A DNA stretch of 27,912 nt. Origin: Hofstenia miamia (lineage: Eukaryota > Xenacoelomorpha > Acoela > Hofsteniidae). Numbering within the stretch: position 1 is the stretch's first letter; every line of letters begins with the position of its first letter. Under the pieces are notes generated by a model. The model ran no database searches, was not told the origin of the DNA, and saw nothing but the letters and a program-made list of their open reading frames with translations. Below are positions 1-10,734 of this stretch, one piece after another. A program made the translations under genes and the position numbers. The stretch covers positions 1,223,184 to 1,251,095 of the forward strand of contig CABFPE010000147.1 in NCBI GenBank assembly GCA_900660155.1, given 5' to 3'.

Positions 1-2056
1 ATATATATATATTCATTCGAATTCTACACGAGGCACACCAAATAAAGTTTTTGTGAATGCAAATTTGCCAAGAATTTACACCATTTGCTATGAACATCTA
101 GATATGTCATATCATTTATTAAGCGAAATTTTTAGAGCAGTAAGTCTTCACACACTATATTATATCTACATCAAGCTGCAATAAACAAACTTCAAAAAGC
201 AGTTAATGAAGTTTGAAAACTTTATTAAGTAAATCATGGCTCATTTAACTTTTTGACTTGACAACTAATTATATTCCTGCTTGATCTGGCAGTGAAACAA
301 AACTTTATTGAATTTCAGTAAATTGCGTAAGAATTTTTAGAACGTGATTGAACTAATTGAAATATTATTTCATTACTTAAAAATAAAAAATTTATTTAGA
401 AAGTCTGTGAAATAGAGCGAAAAACTTCTTACAAGAGAAAAATCATTAGAATTAATGATATTAACTAAAAACTAAGAAAGTCTAAGAACAATGAAAAAAA
501 TTTAAAGAAATTTGGATAAATATAGAGTTGCTAAGTACTTAGGATTTGCAAATATTGCAGATTTAACTAAATAGCCGTAATTATGTTCTTTCGTTGACAG
601 AAACCATAGCACTCAGTTAATCAATACTTAATATACATCAAATTTACAATAAAATCCTACGTGTGGTGCACAGCGTACATGTGATTTCTCAATATTATAT
701 ATATATATATATGTAATTTATTTTTCAAAAAATTCCATAGTATGCAAAGTCAGTATAATATATATATATATATATATAGTATAGAGATTTGTTAGTGCAG
801 TACTGTCAGTTAAAACGTAATCATCCACACCCATCCGATCCTGGCATTTTTTACTGATGCATACCCCATCCATAGAATGAAATATCGTTGCTACTATTAA
901 ATTATTTTGATTTTCAATTAAGTTTTTAACACAATTCACGCTCATTATATGATATTTCTTCCACACTTTATTTGTAATATTGTTTTTATACATTCCTGTG
1001 TAAAAGAGGCATAATGTGGAATGGAAAGCCTGTATCCACATTTTGCGCCTTTCTTAATGCACGTTATGTGGCATCATTGGCATATGCTCATAAATCAATT
1101 GAAACACCTAAATCTCAAATAAATAGGTTTCCAATAATCCACAATGATTTGCAGCATTCTAATCTAAATTAATATCAGCATTCCATCTAGCGATTAATAG
1201 ATGTAATCGAAGAGGTGCATTTTTCAAAGCTAGACGTACAATAATAGTCAATTGATGATTGCTCCCATTACACTAGAGAAAATACTTACAACAGACATAC
1301 GACAGCAAATGACGTAACTGTTAATATCTTGTTGTTAAGCTTTGTATTTACTAAACGAATTCCTAAAAGCATAAAAGCACAAAATAATTCCAATTGGATT
1401 TACAAAGCACGGAATATTTAACAAATAATGTTTTCCAGTAGTGCAATTTCTTTGATATATCTAACCTAGTCCGATGGAATAGTTATGTTATACCTTAACT
1501 AAAATTCGTATTGTTAGATCGAAATTGTTTCAGTTTTGGAACACTTTTATGAAAAAGAATTTCTCAATACAAATAGAGTTGGACGCGGTTCGACCTAAAT
1601 TTATTACAGCAGCCAACCCCATGGCTCCAAGCAAATTTTTTGGTCGGTATTAGGACACAAATGAAACATCAGGATGAATTCGGCTTACAAATAAATTTTT
1701 AGTCATAATTTCAAGCAACTACTTCAGACTCGTCATATATGCAATAAAAGTAAATTAATTTTTTTCATAATTTTATCCGATAATAATAGGTCACAATCTG
1801 TTACCTTTGTCGACCTATCACGTTGAGTTTTATAAGAACAATGATATTTTACATACTGCTCTCTAGGCAGCAGTTACCTCTAATGGCTACACATTTTGAC
1901 AAGGAAACAACAAAGCATACAACCAAATATTATCAATCATATTGAAACTTCGTCCTCACTCATTTGACTACATGTTAATTTGAGCCAAATTTTTGGTCCA
2001 ACTAATTTTGCTTGAAATTTTTTTCTGCTGATGATCTGAAAACTAGCGATTGCTGA
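1..2056. other. AT-rich non-coding stretch with (AT)n microsatellites
   Basis: No protein-coding or RNA gene is supported here. The sequence is AT-rich with frequent stops in all frames. It opens with a short (AT)n run (1-12). Two longer (AT)n tracts lie at about 695-712 and 755-779. The only long open frame, on the minus strand at 718-1041, reads through the second AT tract and has no recognisable motif. Confidence 0.7.
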
Positions 2057-2073
2057 TTAGAGTTCTGCGCGAA

Positions 2074-4160
2074 GGGGACAAAAAATATAGCATGTAATGG
2101 GATGGCAGTAATACAAGCCCGCAATGAGATTGATTCAATGTTTGATACTATGTTATATATTATTTGTTACAATACTACATGAACTAAACTAAATTATGGT
2201 TGTAGTATTTCCATTTTATCTTCAACTTGATTGATGGATAATATTAACATAATTAATCTTAGTACGGAACGGGTACCAGCAAAATCGGGACCAAATCTCT
2301 AGTAATTGTACAGGGATCGGAACTGAAAATTTAACATGGAATGGTAACGAGATAGAAATGTGAGGTCTCTATTGCTGATCTCCATTCGCAATTTTTCAAT
2401 GCTTTATAATAGCAATGGATTCGAATTGTTTAGTTCGATATGAAATCTGGATCAATTGAATTGATCCAAACTCGTTTCTAAGTTTTCCTACCTTCCACAT
2501 ACATGGATCGGTTCTCAAACATTACTTTCAAACTTTTTTGATTTGCCTCAAAAAATGAGAACTTTCTCAGTGTTCATTCCTTGTAAATGAACTTTTTGAA
2601 TGATTTTGTTCATTTTTATAGAACATTCTTTGTTTATGGGGACTGTGCAAGTTTTGATAGACTTCTATTTTTAGTTCAATTCGCCAGACATTTGCACCGC
2701 ATATGTAAAATATGACAAGAATTGTATTCATACATATTCCCCTTTTCCCGTTTTCTTTGTAGTATTCTTTCTACGGCGATACAAGAAAGAAACGTGGAGA
2801 ATTGAGCAGAAGAAAAACACACTAAAACTTTCTTAATCTATTCTTGAAATCAGGTTTTCTACAATTCAAATTTGAAATAATGTATCAAAACAATCAAAAA
2901 TTGCTTGTTTTGTTCTTTATGTATCAATTGTGGTATATTATTTGGAAAACGAGAAAAAGTGTTTCCGCCGTTTGAAATATTTGAAATGACTTTCCAAAGC
3001 TGTCTTTGTTTTTTTCTAGCATAAACAGTGAAAGTTACATTAGCATTTTAGTGAAAAAATTGCATTTTTCCGTAGAAGCAAAAAACCCTAAGAAAATTCT
3101 AATATTTGGAGATAATATTATTTTGTCTGTTCCAAAATGGTTCTAATTATGTATTTAGAAACCTTCTAACTTAGTACTTATGTCTGCTGCAAGTAAAGGT
3201 CTCTGAGAAGTCCCTCTAATTTTGCACTGGTATAAGTCGATGTAAGTTGGCAGATAATTTTAGTAATTGAATATTTTTCGAAAGTAATAAAAGTCGTTTT
3301 CGCAACCAAAGACAAAGACCATTCACAAATAAATAAGTGTTGCTTATGACCAAGTCGATTCATTATTCAATACATTATCTAATCAAATTCACATGCTTGT
3401 CCATTGGAATTGGAATCTAATTTGATTCCAATTGGACATTGGAATTGGATTGGAATTGTTTAGCCAAGCAAAATTTGCTATTCATTGGATTCCAAAATAT
3501 CACAGTTGTTTTTACAATCCAGTTCCCTTAAAATAATTGCTTTTGATACAGGTCTGATAATATTCTGAATGTAATACGAAATATCATGGTAATTAATGGC
3601 AATGTTGACTCTTAATCCACAAAATACGTATGTTCTTAAAAATTTTAATTGATTAGAATACAATATCTGAAAAATTCGTAACTTACATTATCATTGTGCT
3701 TTTTTATTCTAATCGGGTACCATAAGATAAATAAATTTCTTAAATCCATTTATGTCCCTTAATAAGGCCTTCATCGTAGTTCTGTCATGACATCATATGC
3801 AAATTTGTCATCTCACATTAGACAGCATTTTGAATGGATAGTTGGTTCAATTTTATGACAATATATTATCAGTAGTTGTAGTATATTTTGTATGCAAAAA
3901 CTCAATAAACTATAATTTCCTTTTTTTAAGAATTCTACTTTTCCTTCTAAATGACTGTTATTTACTGAGGAATGCCATACAATTGGTTTAGGGATCTCGC
4001 TACACTAACACCAGGGAGGGAATAGCCTTGTGGCAGGACAATGATTTGATGACACTCCCACGGGTCACCCCTTAACATAGCACGAATTCTGCAAATCTCC
4101 CAATAGAACACCCATAAACATAAAATATGAATTGCTCGATTTTAAGCTATACTGTATTGT
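2074..4160. other. non-coding interior, nothing recognisable
   Basis: About 2 kb of AT-rich DNA without a recognisable gene. Short minus-strand open frames at 3178-3363 and 3478-3663 have no motif and look like chance. A GC-richer patch at 2265-2340 (ACGGAACGGGTACC, ATCGGGACC) resembles hAT subterminal sequence. Around 3410-3460 the motif TTGGAATTGGAAT and its complement recur in a low-complexity cluster. Confidence 0.5.
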
Positions 4161-4164
4161 ATAT

Positions 4165-5830
4165 TGTATTTTCTGATAACTCAGAGTTCGCTCAGATGAG
4201 CAAAGTGCAAGTGTTTTGGTCAATTAGGAATCGTGATTCCAGTTGAACTAAGCACTAGATCAGGAGCTGTTTCTGAAACTTATATGGTTAAATAAGTTCG
4301 TGCTACTTATCTAAGTTTTTTGGAAGTGAAATTCTTCCAATATGATAGGCAGGAGTAGGGCCCGAAACGGACACGGACAAGGGTACCGGCACGGACTTCT
4401 ATACTACAGGCACGGGCCGGACATAGGGGCTCTGCATGAATATTTGTCGTTTTTACTCGATGATTTTTATTCTTAAAATCATTTGTTGGATGTACATTAG
4501 GTCTATTCTCTATATCTATGTATATGTATTTGGTGTAATACTAACCTTCATGTAGATTTATCGTAGAAATTATAAAACTACATTAAAGGGAACAGATATT
4601 CAATTACGAAGGTATACATATTTATACTAATAGACACATAAATGGTGGTTTCAAATTATCAACAGTCATGAACATTCGTCTTTGAATTTGATCCACCTAG
4701 ATTAGAGGCACATTTCTGTATATAGGAACATTTAAAGGATTAAAATCAGCTGCATGAATTTTTTCTTCTTTATGGTTGTGCTAATGTTCTCATAGATCGT
4801 AATTCGAGCTTTCCTGTACGACATTCAGCTTTTCTTTGTACATTTCCCCCTGCATTAGTTCTATGACATTATCAAGTATCACAAATCCGCTGCAATGAAA
4901 TAAGAGTCCGCAGTTGCATTATAGTTTCAGGGCGACACTGAAAGATATCGTAATGAAACACAATTTCTACATTAAGTTGTCGTCCAGCAAGTAAACGAGT
5001 TTCAAAATTTCCAATATTTGTGAGCCTTCAGTTTCGAGATGATTCAGGAACAGATAAATTTCAGTGAAATATTTGGTATCTGTGACATTAGCGTGTGAAG
5101 TATGATGGAATATGCGAGCTATCATGGAAATATACGTTAAAGAAAACTGTGTCCAAATATGAGTAAAAATCTGTTTTATGCCTTAGGCATGTAAATCCTA
5201 TCCCTCATTATTGTTATGATGTTTGAAGCGCACGTTATCAATGATTGACAAAATTTGTTGAATAAGAAGTTCAAAACATAACTTAATTATGATTTTATAG
5301 TTGTAAGATTAAACTCTGCAGTGATTTCAACAAAAATTTAATTTTTTATTGATGTAAACTTCATTGATGGCCATGAAAGTTTAAGTATGTTTCTTTTTAA
5401 TAGCACAGTTGAAGGTTTTCTTGTTGCATCAAGATATTCTAGTCAAATATCATTTAAAAACGGGCCTAACCGTCTTAGCATACGGGCACGGACAAGCCCA
5501 CGGGCCTATTTTCATGGCTACGGACCGGGAACGGACCCTACCCTAAATGATAGAAGATCAAATTTTTCATCATATTGAAATTCCGTGGCATCTTGCATAT
5601 GTTTCTTATAATCTGACTCAAAGAAAGATGTCAAATCAATTACGGGGCTTGAATAAAAATACTCCAAATCATTGGGTTTAGTGGGTTGGAATTTTAGTGA
5701 TGAGGCCATCTTCTAATATGTTTCACTTCTAAGAAATGCATCTATGAAGTGATGAGATTCAAAATTTGTAAAACGCAGATATAAAATTAATTCATGAAAC
5801 CTTTTAAATTGTTGCTCCCAGAATTTTAAA
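4165..5830 (-). pseudogene. hAT transposase C-terminal (dimerisation) domain, split by an insertion
   Basis: The minus strand reads as the C-terminal part of a hAT-family transposase, the enzyme that cuts and pastes hAT DNA transposons. The piece at 5546-5830 includes a degraded LDPRF-like stretch (ILYLRFTNFES), then NDLEYFYSSPVIDL and EKFDLLS. The reading frame is then broken by the 4349-5545 element. Beyond it, 4165-4348 continues with YWKNFTSKKLR, VARTYLTI, VSETAP and LSSTGITIP, ending near HLSEL. This order (FDxLxWWK-like, then xAxxYLxIP-like, then SxxPSERxFSxxG-like) is the conserved hAT dimerisation module. In-frame stops fall before VARTYL, after TYLTI and before the KMASSL stretch, and the usual SER core is degraded to APD. 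The gene is dead. Only about the last 200 codons are visible; the N-terminal and catalytic parts are absent or unrecognisable. Confidence 0.75.
4349..5545. mobile_element. 1.2-kb non-autonomous hAT-like element with target duplication
   Basis: The left end begins GCAGGAGTAGGGCCCGAAAC and the right end, read on the minus strand, begins TAGGGTAGGGTCCG. This is a short imperfect terminal repeat of the CAGGG/TAGGG type common in hAT elements. Subterminal ACGGAC, GGGC and CACGGACAAG motifs cluster at 4355-4435 and 5460-5545. Flanking sequences are TATGATAG (4341-4348) and AATGATAG (5546-5553), an 8-bp target duplication with one mismatch, the length hAT elements make. Removing the element and one duplication joins the flanking hAT transposase frame exactly (DLLS directly into YWKNF), which independently fixes both boundaries. 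The interior has no transposase, so it would have been moved in trans by another hAT element. Confidence 0.8.
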
Positions 5831-5897
5831 AAATTTGTCAAACCCCCAGTTCAAAAATTCCTCCCGATCCCACGGGGGTATTCGCGCAAGACTCTAA

Positions 5898-6300
5898 GAG
5901 AGGAACATAATTAGAACTGAAACTTTAATTTGAAACAAACAAATAGAGAGACTAACAGAGGTTTCCAGTATTGAGATTGATGTTTATCGACTATAGGATC
6001 TCGTATTTTAGCCTCATTGCTGCCCAGAAATTCTTAAAATAAAATCAATTCATTTGTTCTGTTATAATAATTCATTCTGCTTTCTCTAAGACTTTTCTTA
6101 AAATCCTGCATTTTTTATTTTTAACAGCGAAATTCAGGCCTTATCAGATGCACAGATGTATTATACTCAAATAAATATATATGTGAATACAAAAACATGT
6201 CGTGTATGTCATATACAAAATTTGGATTAGCAAACTCAAACTTAGATTGGAATTCAATTGGATTCCAATTAGAAATTATAAAATTTTTCTATTTTTTTAG
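5898..6300. other. non-coding spacer
   Basis: AT-rich sequence with no gene or recognised repeat. Around 6240-6275 a TTGGAATTCAATTGGATTCC motif resembles the low-complexity TTGGAAT cluster at 3410-3460. Confidence 0.5.
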
Positions 6301-8290
6301 TAGGATTTATTGTCAAATTGACACTAAATAAAAAAATTAATAAAAAGTCAATGAAGACCGACATGTTGGGCATAAACAAATAGCACGTTTCGAGCACGAA
6401 TTTCCTTGTTCATATCTTTGCATAAAACGTTCCCAGAAGAGGTCTCGAAGCTGAGGCTTATTACTGACTTCGCAGAATGAAGTAAATTAATACTCGTATT
6501 TGTATGGATGAAGTTCGCCAACAGAACAATGCGATTGTAAAAGAATGGCATGCACCTTCTTTTATGGAGCAATCGAGATCTAAAAAGGACAATATTTTGA
6601 GATCTCAAACCAGGACGTGATGGTACATAGAGGGAAAGTTAGGAAAAAGGCTCTAAATCGTAATAGCCATTTAGCATTTTGTTAAAAAATAATCCATCAG
6701 CTGAAGTTTGTAGGCTATAGGAAGCAGTTTTAGTCATTTTAAACGTTTTATGTAGCCATCAGAATTTTCAATCCACTTGGTGCATCGTCCTTGAAATTTT
6801 TCAAGCAAGGTAACTCCAGTGATATCAGCGTGCCACGCGGGTGAGGCGTAGATCAATCTAGAAAGAATTAAGGACTTGTAGAGAGTTAACTTTACGGATA
6901 TTGACGTGCTAAACGGAATGTTACGTTTTAGCAAAGAAAAGTGTTATTGCATGATTTTAGCTATTGAGTAATATGTGCAGACCAGCTAAGATCGAAACTG
7001 ACTATAACTCCAAGGTCTTTTAAAACATATAGCGGTTTTATAGTATGATTAAGAAGAGAAATAGTATCAGACGAACCAACGAAATTTATAAATTGGAATT
7101 TATTGAGATTAAATTCCATACCATTTTGGATTGTACATTCTTGAAGCCTTAAATTATCATCACGTAATTTTTCATGCGAATTTGCTAAGATTCTTACATC
7201 GTCAGCAAAAATAAGAGGTAGAGAGATAACACATACATCAGGCAAGTCATTAATAAATATCAAAAACAACAAGGTGTCCCAAAACTGAAAACAGCGGCAC
7301 CCCACTAGTGACTTTACGACATTGAGATAGTGTGGAATTTATGAGAACACACTGTTATCTTCCAATGAGGTAAGAAACTAGCAATTTTAGCAGATTATCA
7401 CCAATACCAAGAGCCTTAATTTTTCTTAAAAGAATCGAATGAGGAACTCTATCGAATGCTTTGCTAAACTCCAGAAATACATGTATAGAGGTGAATCATT
7501 ATCATAGCTGTTATTAACTAGATCCAGGTAGGCTAGACGTTGTAAAGTTGTTGAGCGTTTTTTGACAAATCTATACTGGTACGTCGTCAGATGATCAATA
7601 AAGATGTGATGGAGAAACTTGAAGATTTTTTTTCAAATGCAAGTGAGATTTTGCAAAGAAGACTGATAGGCCTATAATTTTTAACACAATGTCCGTCCCC
7701 ACTTTTAAAAATTAGGCGAACTGTTGTAATTTTCCAAACATCGGGGAAAGTGCCTGAGTCAATACATTGACGAAAAAGTGCCAAAATATGAGGGCTGAGT
7801 TCAGCGGCATATTTTGAAATGAAAGATCCCGGAATGTTGTCCGGACCACATCCAGTTGATGAAGATTCAACTAAAATATTGTAAAGTACAGTCTATTTTA
7901 TTATAAGTTAAAGGTTTATATATCAAACTAAACGGAGCTTGATAATGAAAAATTGAGATAAAGTAATCATTGAAAACTTCTGCTACATCTTGATAGGAGG
8001 GATAAGAAGTTTCATTCCAAACTATTGGCCGAGCTAGAGATTTATTCTCTAAATTATGCAAACGTCTGAAACATGATCTAAGGCTTGAGTTATCGCCAAA
8101 TTTGTTCAGGAAAACCATCTTGTCGAGCTCAATAGAGTCTAGGAGTGCATTAGTCTTTTCCTGATGATCACATAGTAAACGTAACAATGGAAATTTATCA
8201 TATTTCCGCTGAAGAAATTGGATTGGACAGAAAAATCTGTCGAATGGAGAAGCCTGCAAATTCAGTGTAGTGGTTTGAAGCATAAAAGAG
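6300..8290 (-). pseudogene. CR1/Jockey-type LINE, reverse transcriptase region and 3' end, frameshifted
   Basis: Read from 8283 downward, the minus strand gives a linker (7867-8283) and GCGPDNIPG (about 7830-7860). Next come the fingers FPDVWK, IFKSGD and NYRPISLL (7587-7784), then YRFVKKRSTT (about 7550-7585). Motif A is EFSKAFDRVPH (about 7440-7475), and motif B is degraded SGVP...FSVLG (about 7270-7310). The catalytic box LIFADD is at about 7195-7215, followed by LKDLGVIVSFDLSW (about 6980-7025). Thumb and C-terminal segments follow (6734-6934 and 6348-6608, with RCTKWI and NFIHTNTS). The order is that of ORF2 of the CR1/Jockey group, which copies its own RNA at a nicked target. The catalytic aspartates survive, but several frameshifts scatter the protein over all three frames. 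The N-terminal endonuclease is missing, so the copy is 5'-truncated. An AATAAA-type signal and an A-rich tail on the minus strand lie at about 6280-6312. Confidence 0.85.
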
Positions 8291-9357
8291 TCTCAGTGGA
8301 ATTTGAATAATTTCAAATTTGGTTGTCTTGGTTGGGCATAGGCCGAATTATTGCTATATCGGGATTCGCCCTAAAAAAATTTCCAAATTCCAACTCTGTC
8401 ACATTCGTACTGTCACCTTGATACACACAATTCAAATCTGCGCGCGCTACTTTCAAATATTCAATTAATTGTTAAAAATAAGCTGAATTTTTCGACTGCA
8501 ATACAAAAAACTTTTATATGATCTTCTTTAACCTTCAAGTTTAATCATTTAACTACACGTCCCCATAAAATAGTAACTCACAAAATTACGTACGATAGCA
8601 TGGCAGTGCTAAATGCAGTACACTAGTTACATGATATTGTAAAATGATTGGTTGTTACAATTGATGTTTTAAAAAAATTTAAATAATGCTTTCCTAATAA
8701 ACTAATATATTTGGAATCAGCTTAATAACTGCATAATATATTAAATATTTAAGCGTCGTTTATCTTAATCTTCACCTAAGAATAAAATGCTAATATAAAA
8801 TTTCAAAGCCCTTCAAATTCAAATGTAAATATATATTCAAATTATTATATGTAAATACGAATATTTGTTACTGCAAAGATCATTTGCCTCATTAAACCTG
8901 ATTGCAAATATGCAATTATACATTTTCAGCAAGAAAATTCATTGTCAATATTTTATTTAATTTTATACGATTTCTTTTAAAAATACATTTCATCGTTAAT
9001 GCTACAAAAATTTAAAAAAAGCTTACTTTTATACCGCGGAATTAATTGTAGTGAAAGCGTGGTAAAACATTATATTATATTTTTAGCTTTGCCATAAATG
9101 CAGAAAGGAAATGTTCGTCTGCTTTTATTGTTGATAAACAAATTGTTTATAATTTGCTCTAACAAATACAGACAATTCTAGAGAGATAAACTGCACATTA
9201 ACATTCGTAAAATGCATTAATATTCATTACTTTAACTGATGTAAAAACACTCTTTAAATTTTACGTTTTGCATAAATATAGTTCAGGAATGTCAATAAAT
9301 GCTTTGGCTTTAACTCCATACGAACTGTGAATTTACATCAATCAAACATTCTGGCAG
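8291..9357. other. non-coding AT-rich stretch
   Basis: I see no coding region, RNA gene or clear repeat. Composition is strongly AT-biased, with poly-A and poly-T runs. Confidence 0.6.
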
Positions 9358-9505
9358 TAAGGGCGTAGCCAAAGGAAGGCGGCCGCCGCCTTTCTCCTTT
9401 CTCGAAGGAGGATTCAAGACAAGGGCTGTACAATTTTACTCGGCGCTACCACTGTTACTGGAATTGCCGGGTCTGGATAAAAAAATGGGTAAAATGCAAA
9501 ACGGC
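9358..9505. repeat. GC-rich repeat-like fragment with a GGGCGTAGCC motif
   Basis: An abrupt GC-rich patch in AT-rich surroundings, containing GGGCGTAGCCAAAGG and the perfect palindrome GGCGGCCGCC. Both sit just upstream of the (AAT)n tract. The sharp composition change suggests a transposon fragment, possibly the 3' remnant of an element ending in (AAT)n, but I cannot assign a family. Confidence 0.35.
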
Positions 9506-9506
9506 C

Positions 9507-9550
<44 letters not shown>
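9506..9550. repeat. (AAT)n microsatellite, about 14 units
   Basis: An uninterrupted AAT/TAA trinucleotide tract directly abuts the tRNA-like head of the R4/Dong-like LINE. The same element ends about 4.2 kb downstream in a degenerate AATAATAGTAGTAATAA tract. It is either the target site of the LINE or the tail of an adjacent copy. The minus-strand open frame through this tract (9414-9626) encodes only a leucine run and is not a gene. Confidence 0.95.
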
Positions 9551-9620
9551 GTGGCCTCAGTGGCCAAGGGGTAAAGGCTAGAATGGGACCGCCAAGACCC
9601 GAGTTCAAGCCCGACCCTAC
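9551..9620 (+). repeat. tRNA-like Pol III promoter head (A and B box)
   Basis: An A-box-like TGGCCAAGGGG lies at 9561-9571 and a B-box-like GAGTTCAAGCCC at 9601-9612. The start-to-start spacing is 40 bases, as in tRNA genes and tRNA-derived SINEs. I could not fold a full cloverleaf, so it is not called as a functional tRNA. It sits between the (AAT)n tract and the LINE coding region. It may be the LINE's own 5' leader or a SINE head fused to it. Confidence 0.5.
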
Positions 9621-10734
9621 CTTCAATGAAAATGCAACGAAAAGAAAAGGCCCTCAGTCCCCGGCAGGCCTTAAATGGTCAGAGGGTGTGAAGAATCTCC
9701 GATCAGTATAGGATCAACACAGACCAATGGACAACGGCACAAGTGGACAGATTAGCAAAACAGGATAGCATTGGAGTGTTGCAGAAGAAGCAGACCAGAT
9801 GAAAGGGGTTATAGGAAGATAATTTTGGAAGAATGGAAAAAAGAAGAAACAGGATTAGAATTTACTGAGCAGAAGCTAACAGGTAAGGTCAGAAAGTTGA
9901 AGCTGGATGAGAATAAGGGAAAAAGAAGAGCTGAACAGACGAAGCAAAAGGAAAATGAATTGGCAGATGTAGTAGCAGAAGTAGTAGCAGAAGTAGTGGT
10001 AGAAACAGCAGAAACTGCAGCTGTAGAAACAGAGGCAGAAATCAAATAAGGGATGAAGAGAGAAATAGAAGACAGAAGTAGGTTGCCAGTACCAAGAGGG
10101 ATTAAGAGAAGCAAGTTAGCAGTAGAGACAGCAAAGTATTAGAAAGGATAGATGTTAAAAGTGTAACAGAGATAAACAGGTTAGTGTTTGCAGGCGCATG
10201 GGAGGTGCTGATGAATGTAGACATTGACATAAAGAAGAAAAGACGACAAGAAATAAGGGAGACAGAAACCAGCATGGGAGAGAAGAATTGAGAATAAAGT
10301 GGCAACGATTAGGCAGCAAATAGGGAAGTTCAGCACAAGTAAGGCGGTACAGGACAGGTTCAGGGTAGGTAAGGAGAAGACTATAAAAAGTGCAAGAGAA
10401 GAACTTAAGCAGAGATTAGTTGCAGAAGCTGAGAAACTAAGAAAATATAGGGCAAGAGCAAAGCAAGCAAGGGACAACATGAAGTTTGAAACCCAAGAAG
10501 GAAGATTTTACAAAGAACTATATGCAGGCGAAAAGGCTACAGCTAGAGCAGGCGAGGACGCAGTAAGGTTCTGGGAAAATATATCGGGAATTGAAGGACC
10601 ATAGATAGAGAGTGCGCAGATGCAGAAGGAGTTCAGACAAAAAGTAGAAGTAATCATAACTGCAAAACTAAAGAAAGCTCTAAAGAAGATGAAGAACTGG
10701 AAGGCGCCAGGCAGAGATGAGGTAGATGGGTATT
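9621..10734 (+). pseudogene. R4/Dong-like LINE, N-terminal ORF up to the start of the reverse transcriptase
   Basis: A purine-rich coding stretch in which the frame must shift several times. It opens near 9740 with KWTD and IALECCRRSRPDERGY (Myb/SANT-like spacing of W and GY), then EEWKKEE and FTEQKLTGKVRKL (to 10049). An acidic Val/Ala/Glu repeat follows at 9960-10040. A second segment, LERIDVKSVTEINRLV, lies at 10137-10290. A third, RRIENKVATIRQQIGKF to RFYKELY and FWENI, runs from 10283 to 10604. The reverse transcriptase begins at about 10660-10734 with KALKKMKNWKAPGRDEVDGY. The arrangement matches the single long ORF of R4/Dong-type LINEs, whose product binds DNA and primes reverse transcription. 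Stops at about 9752, 10047 and 10603, plus frameshifts, show it is dead. The reading breaks off at 10734, where another LINE is inserted, and resumes near 11942. Confidence 0.75.

Larger units (their letters stand above)
2057..5897 (-). mobile_element. probable degraded hAT element bounded by a 17-bp inverted end motif
   Basis: Seen: TTAGAGTTCTGCGCGAA starts at 2057. Its inverted counterpart ends at 5897 and reads TTAGAGTCTTGCGCGAA on the minus strand, a match at 15 of 17 positions with no gap. Just inside the right end is GC-richer sequence (CCCGATCCCACGGGGG, about 5863-5878). Inside the left end a similar GC-richer patch occurs at about 2265-2340. A minus-strand hAT transposase C-terminus lies between the ends, and a younger 1.2-kb element is inserted in it. 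Known: hAT elements are usually 2.5-5 kb with short terminal inverted repeats and 8-bp target duplications. Inferred: without the nested insert the span is about 2.64 kb, a plausible hAT size. Against it: I find no matching 8-bp duplication outside the two ends, and only the C-terminal transposase portion is readable. The two ends could belong to different copies. Confidence 0.45.

Noticed and set aside
718..1041. 107-codon minus-strand open frame
   Set aside because: It runs through an (AT)n tract (Ile-Tyr repeats) and has no motif or coding-like composition.
3178..3663. Two 61-codon minus-strand open frames
   Set aside because: Chance length in AT-rich DNA, with no motifs and no supporting context.
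5387..5578. Plus-strand open frame with Arg/Gly/Pro-rich end
   Set aside because: It crosses the right terminus of the 1.2-kb hAT-like element, and the GC-rich part is its subterminal repeat.
9551..9620. A functional tRNA gene
   Set aside because: A and B boxes are present, but I could not form a complete cloverleaf with an anticodon arm, and the context is a retroelement.
9414..9626. Minus-strand open frame with a long leucine run
   Set aside because: The run is the translation of the (AAT)n microsatellite. The flanks are the tRNA-like head and a repeat fragment.
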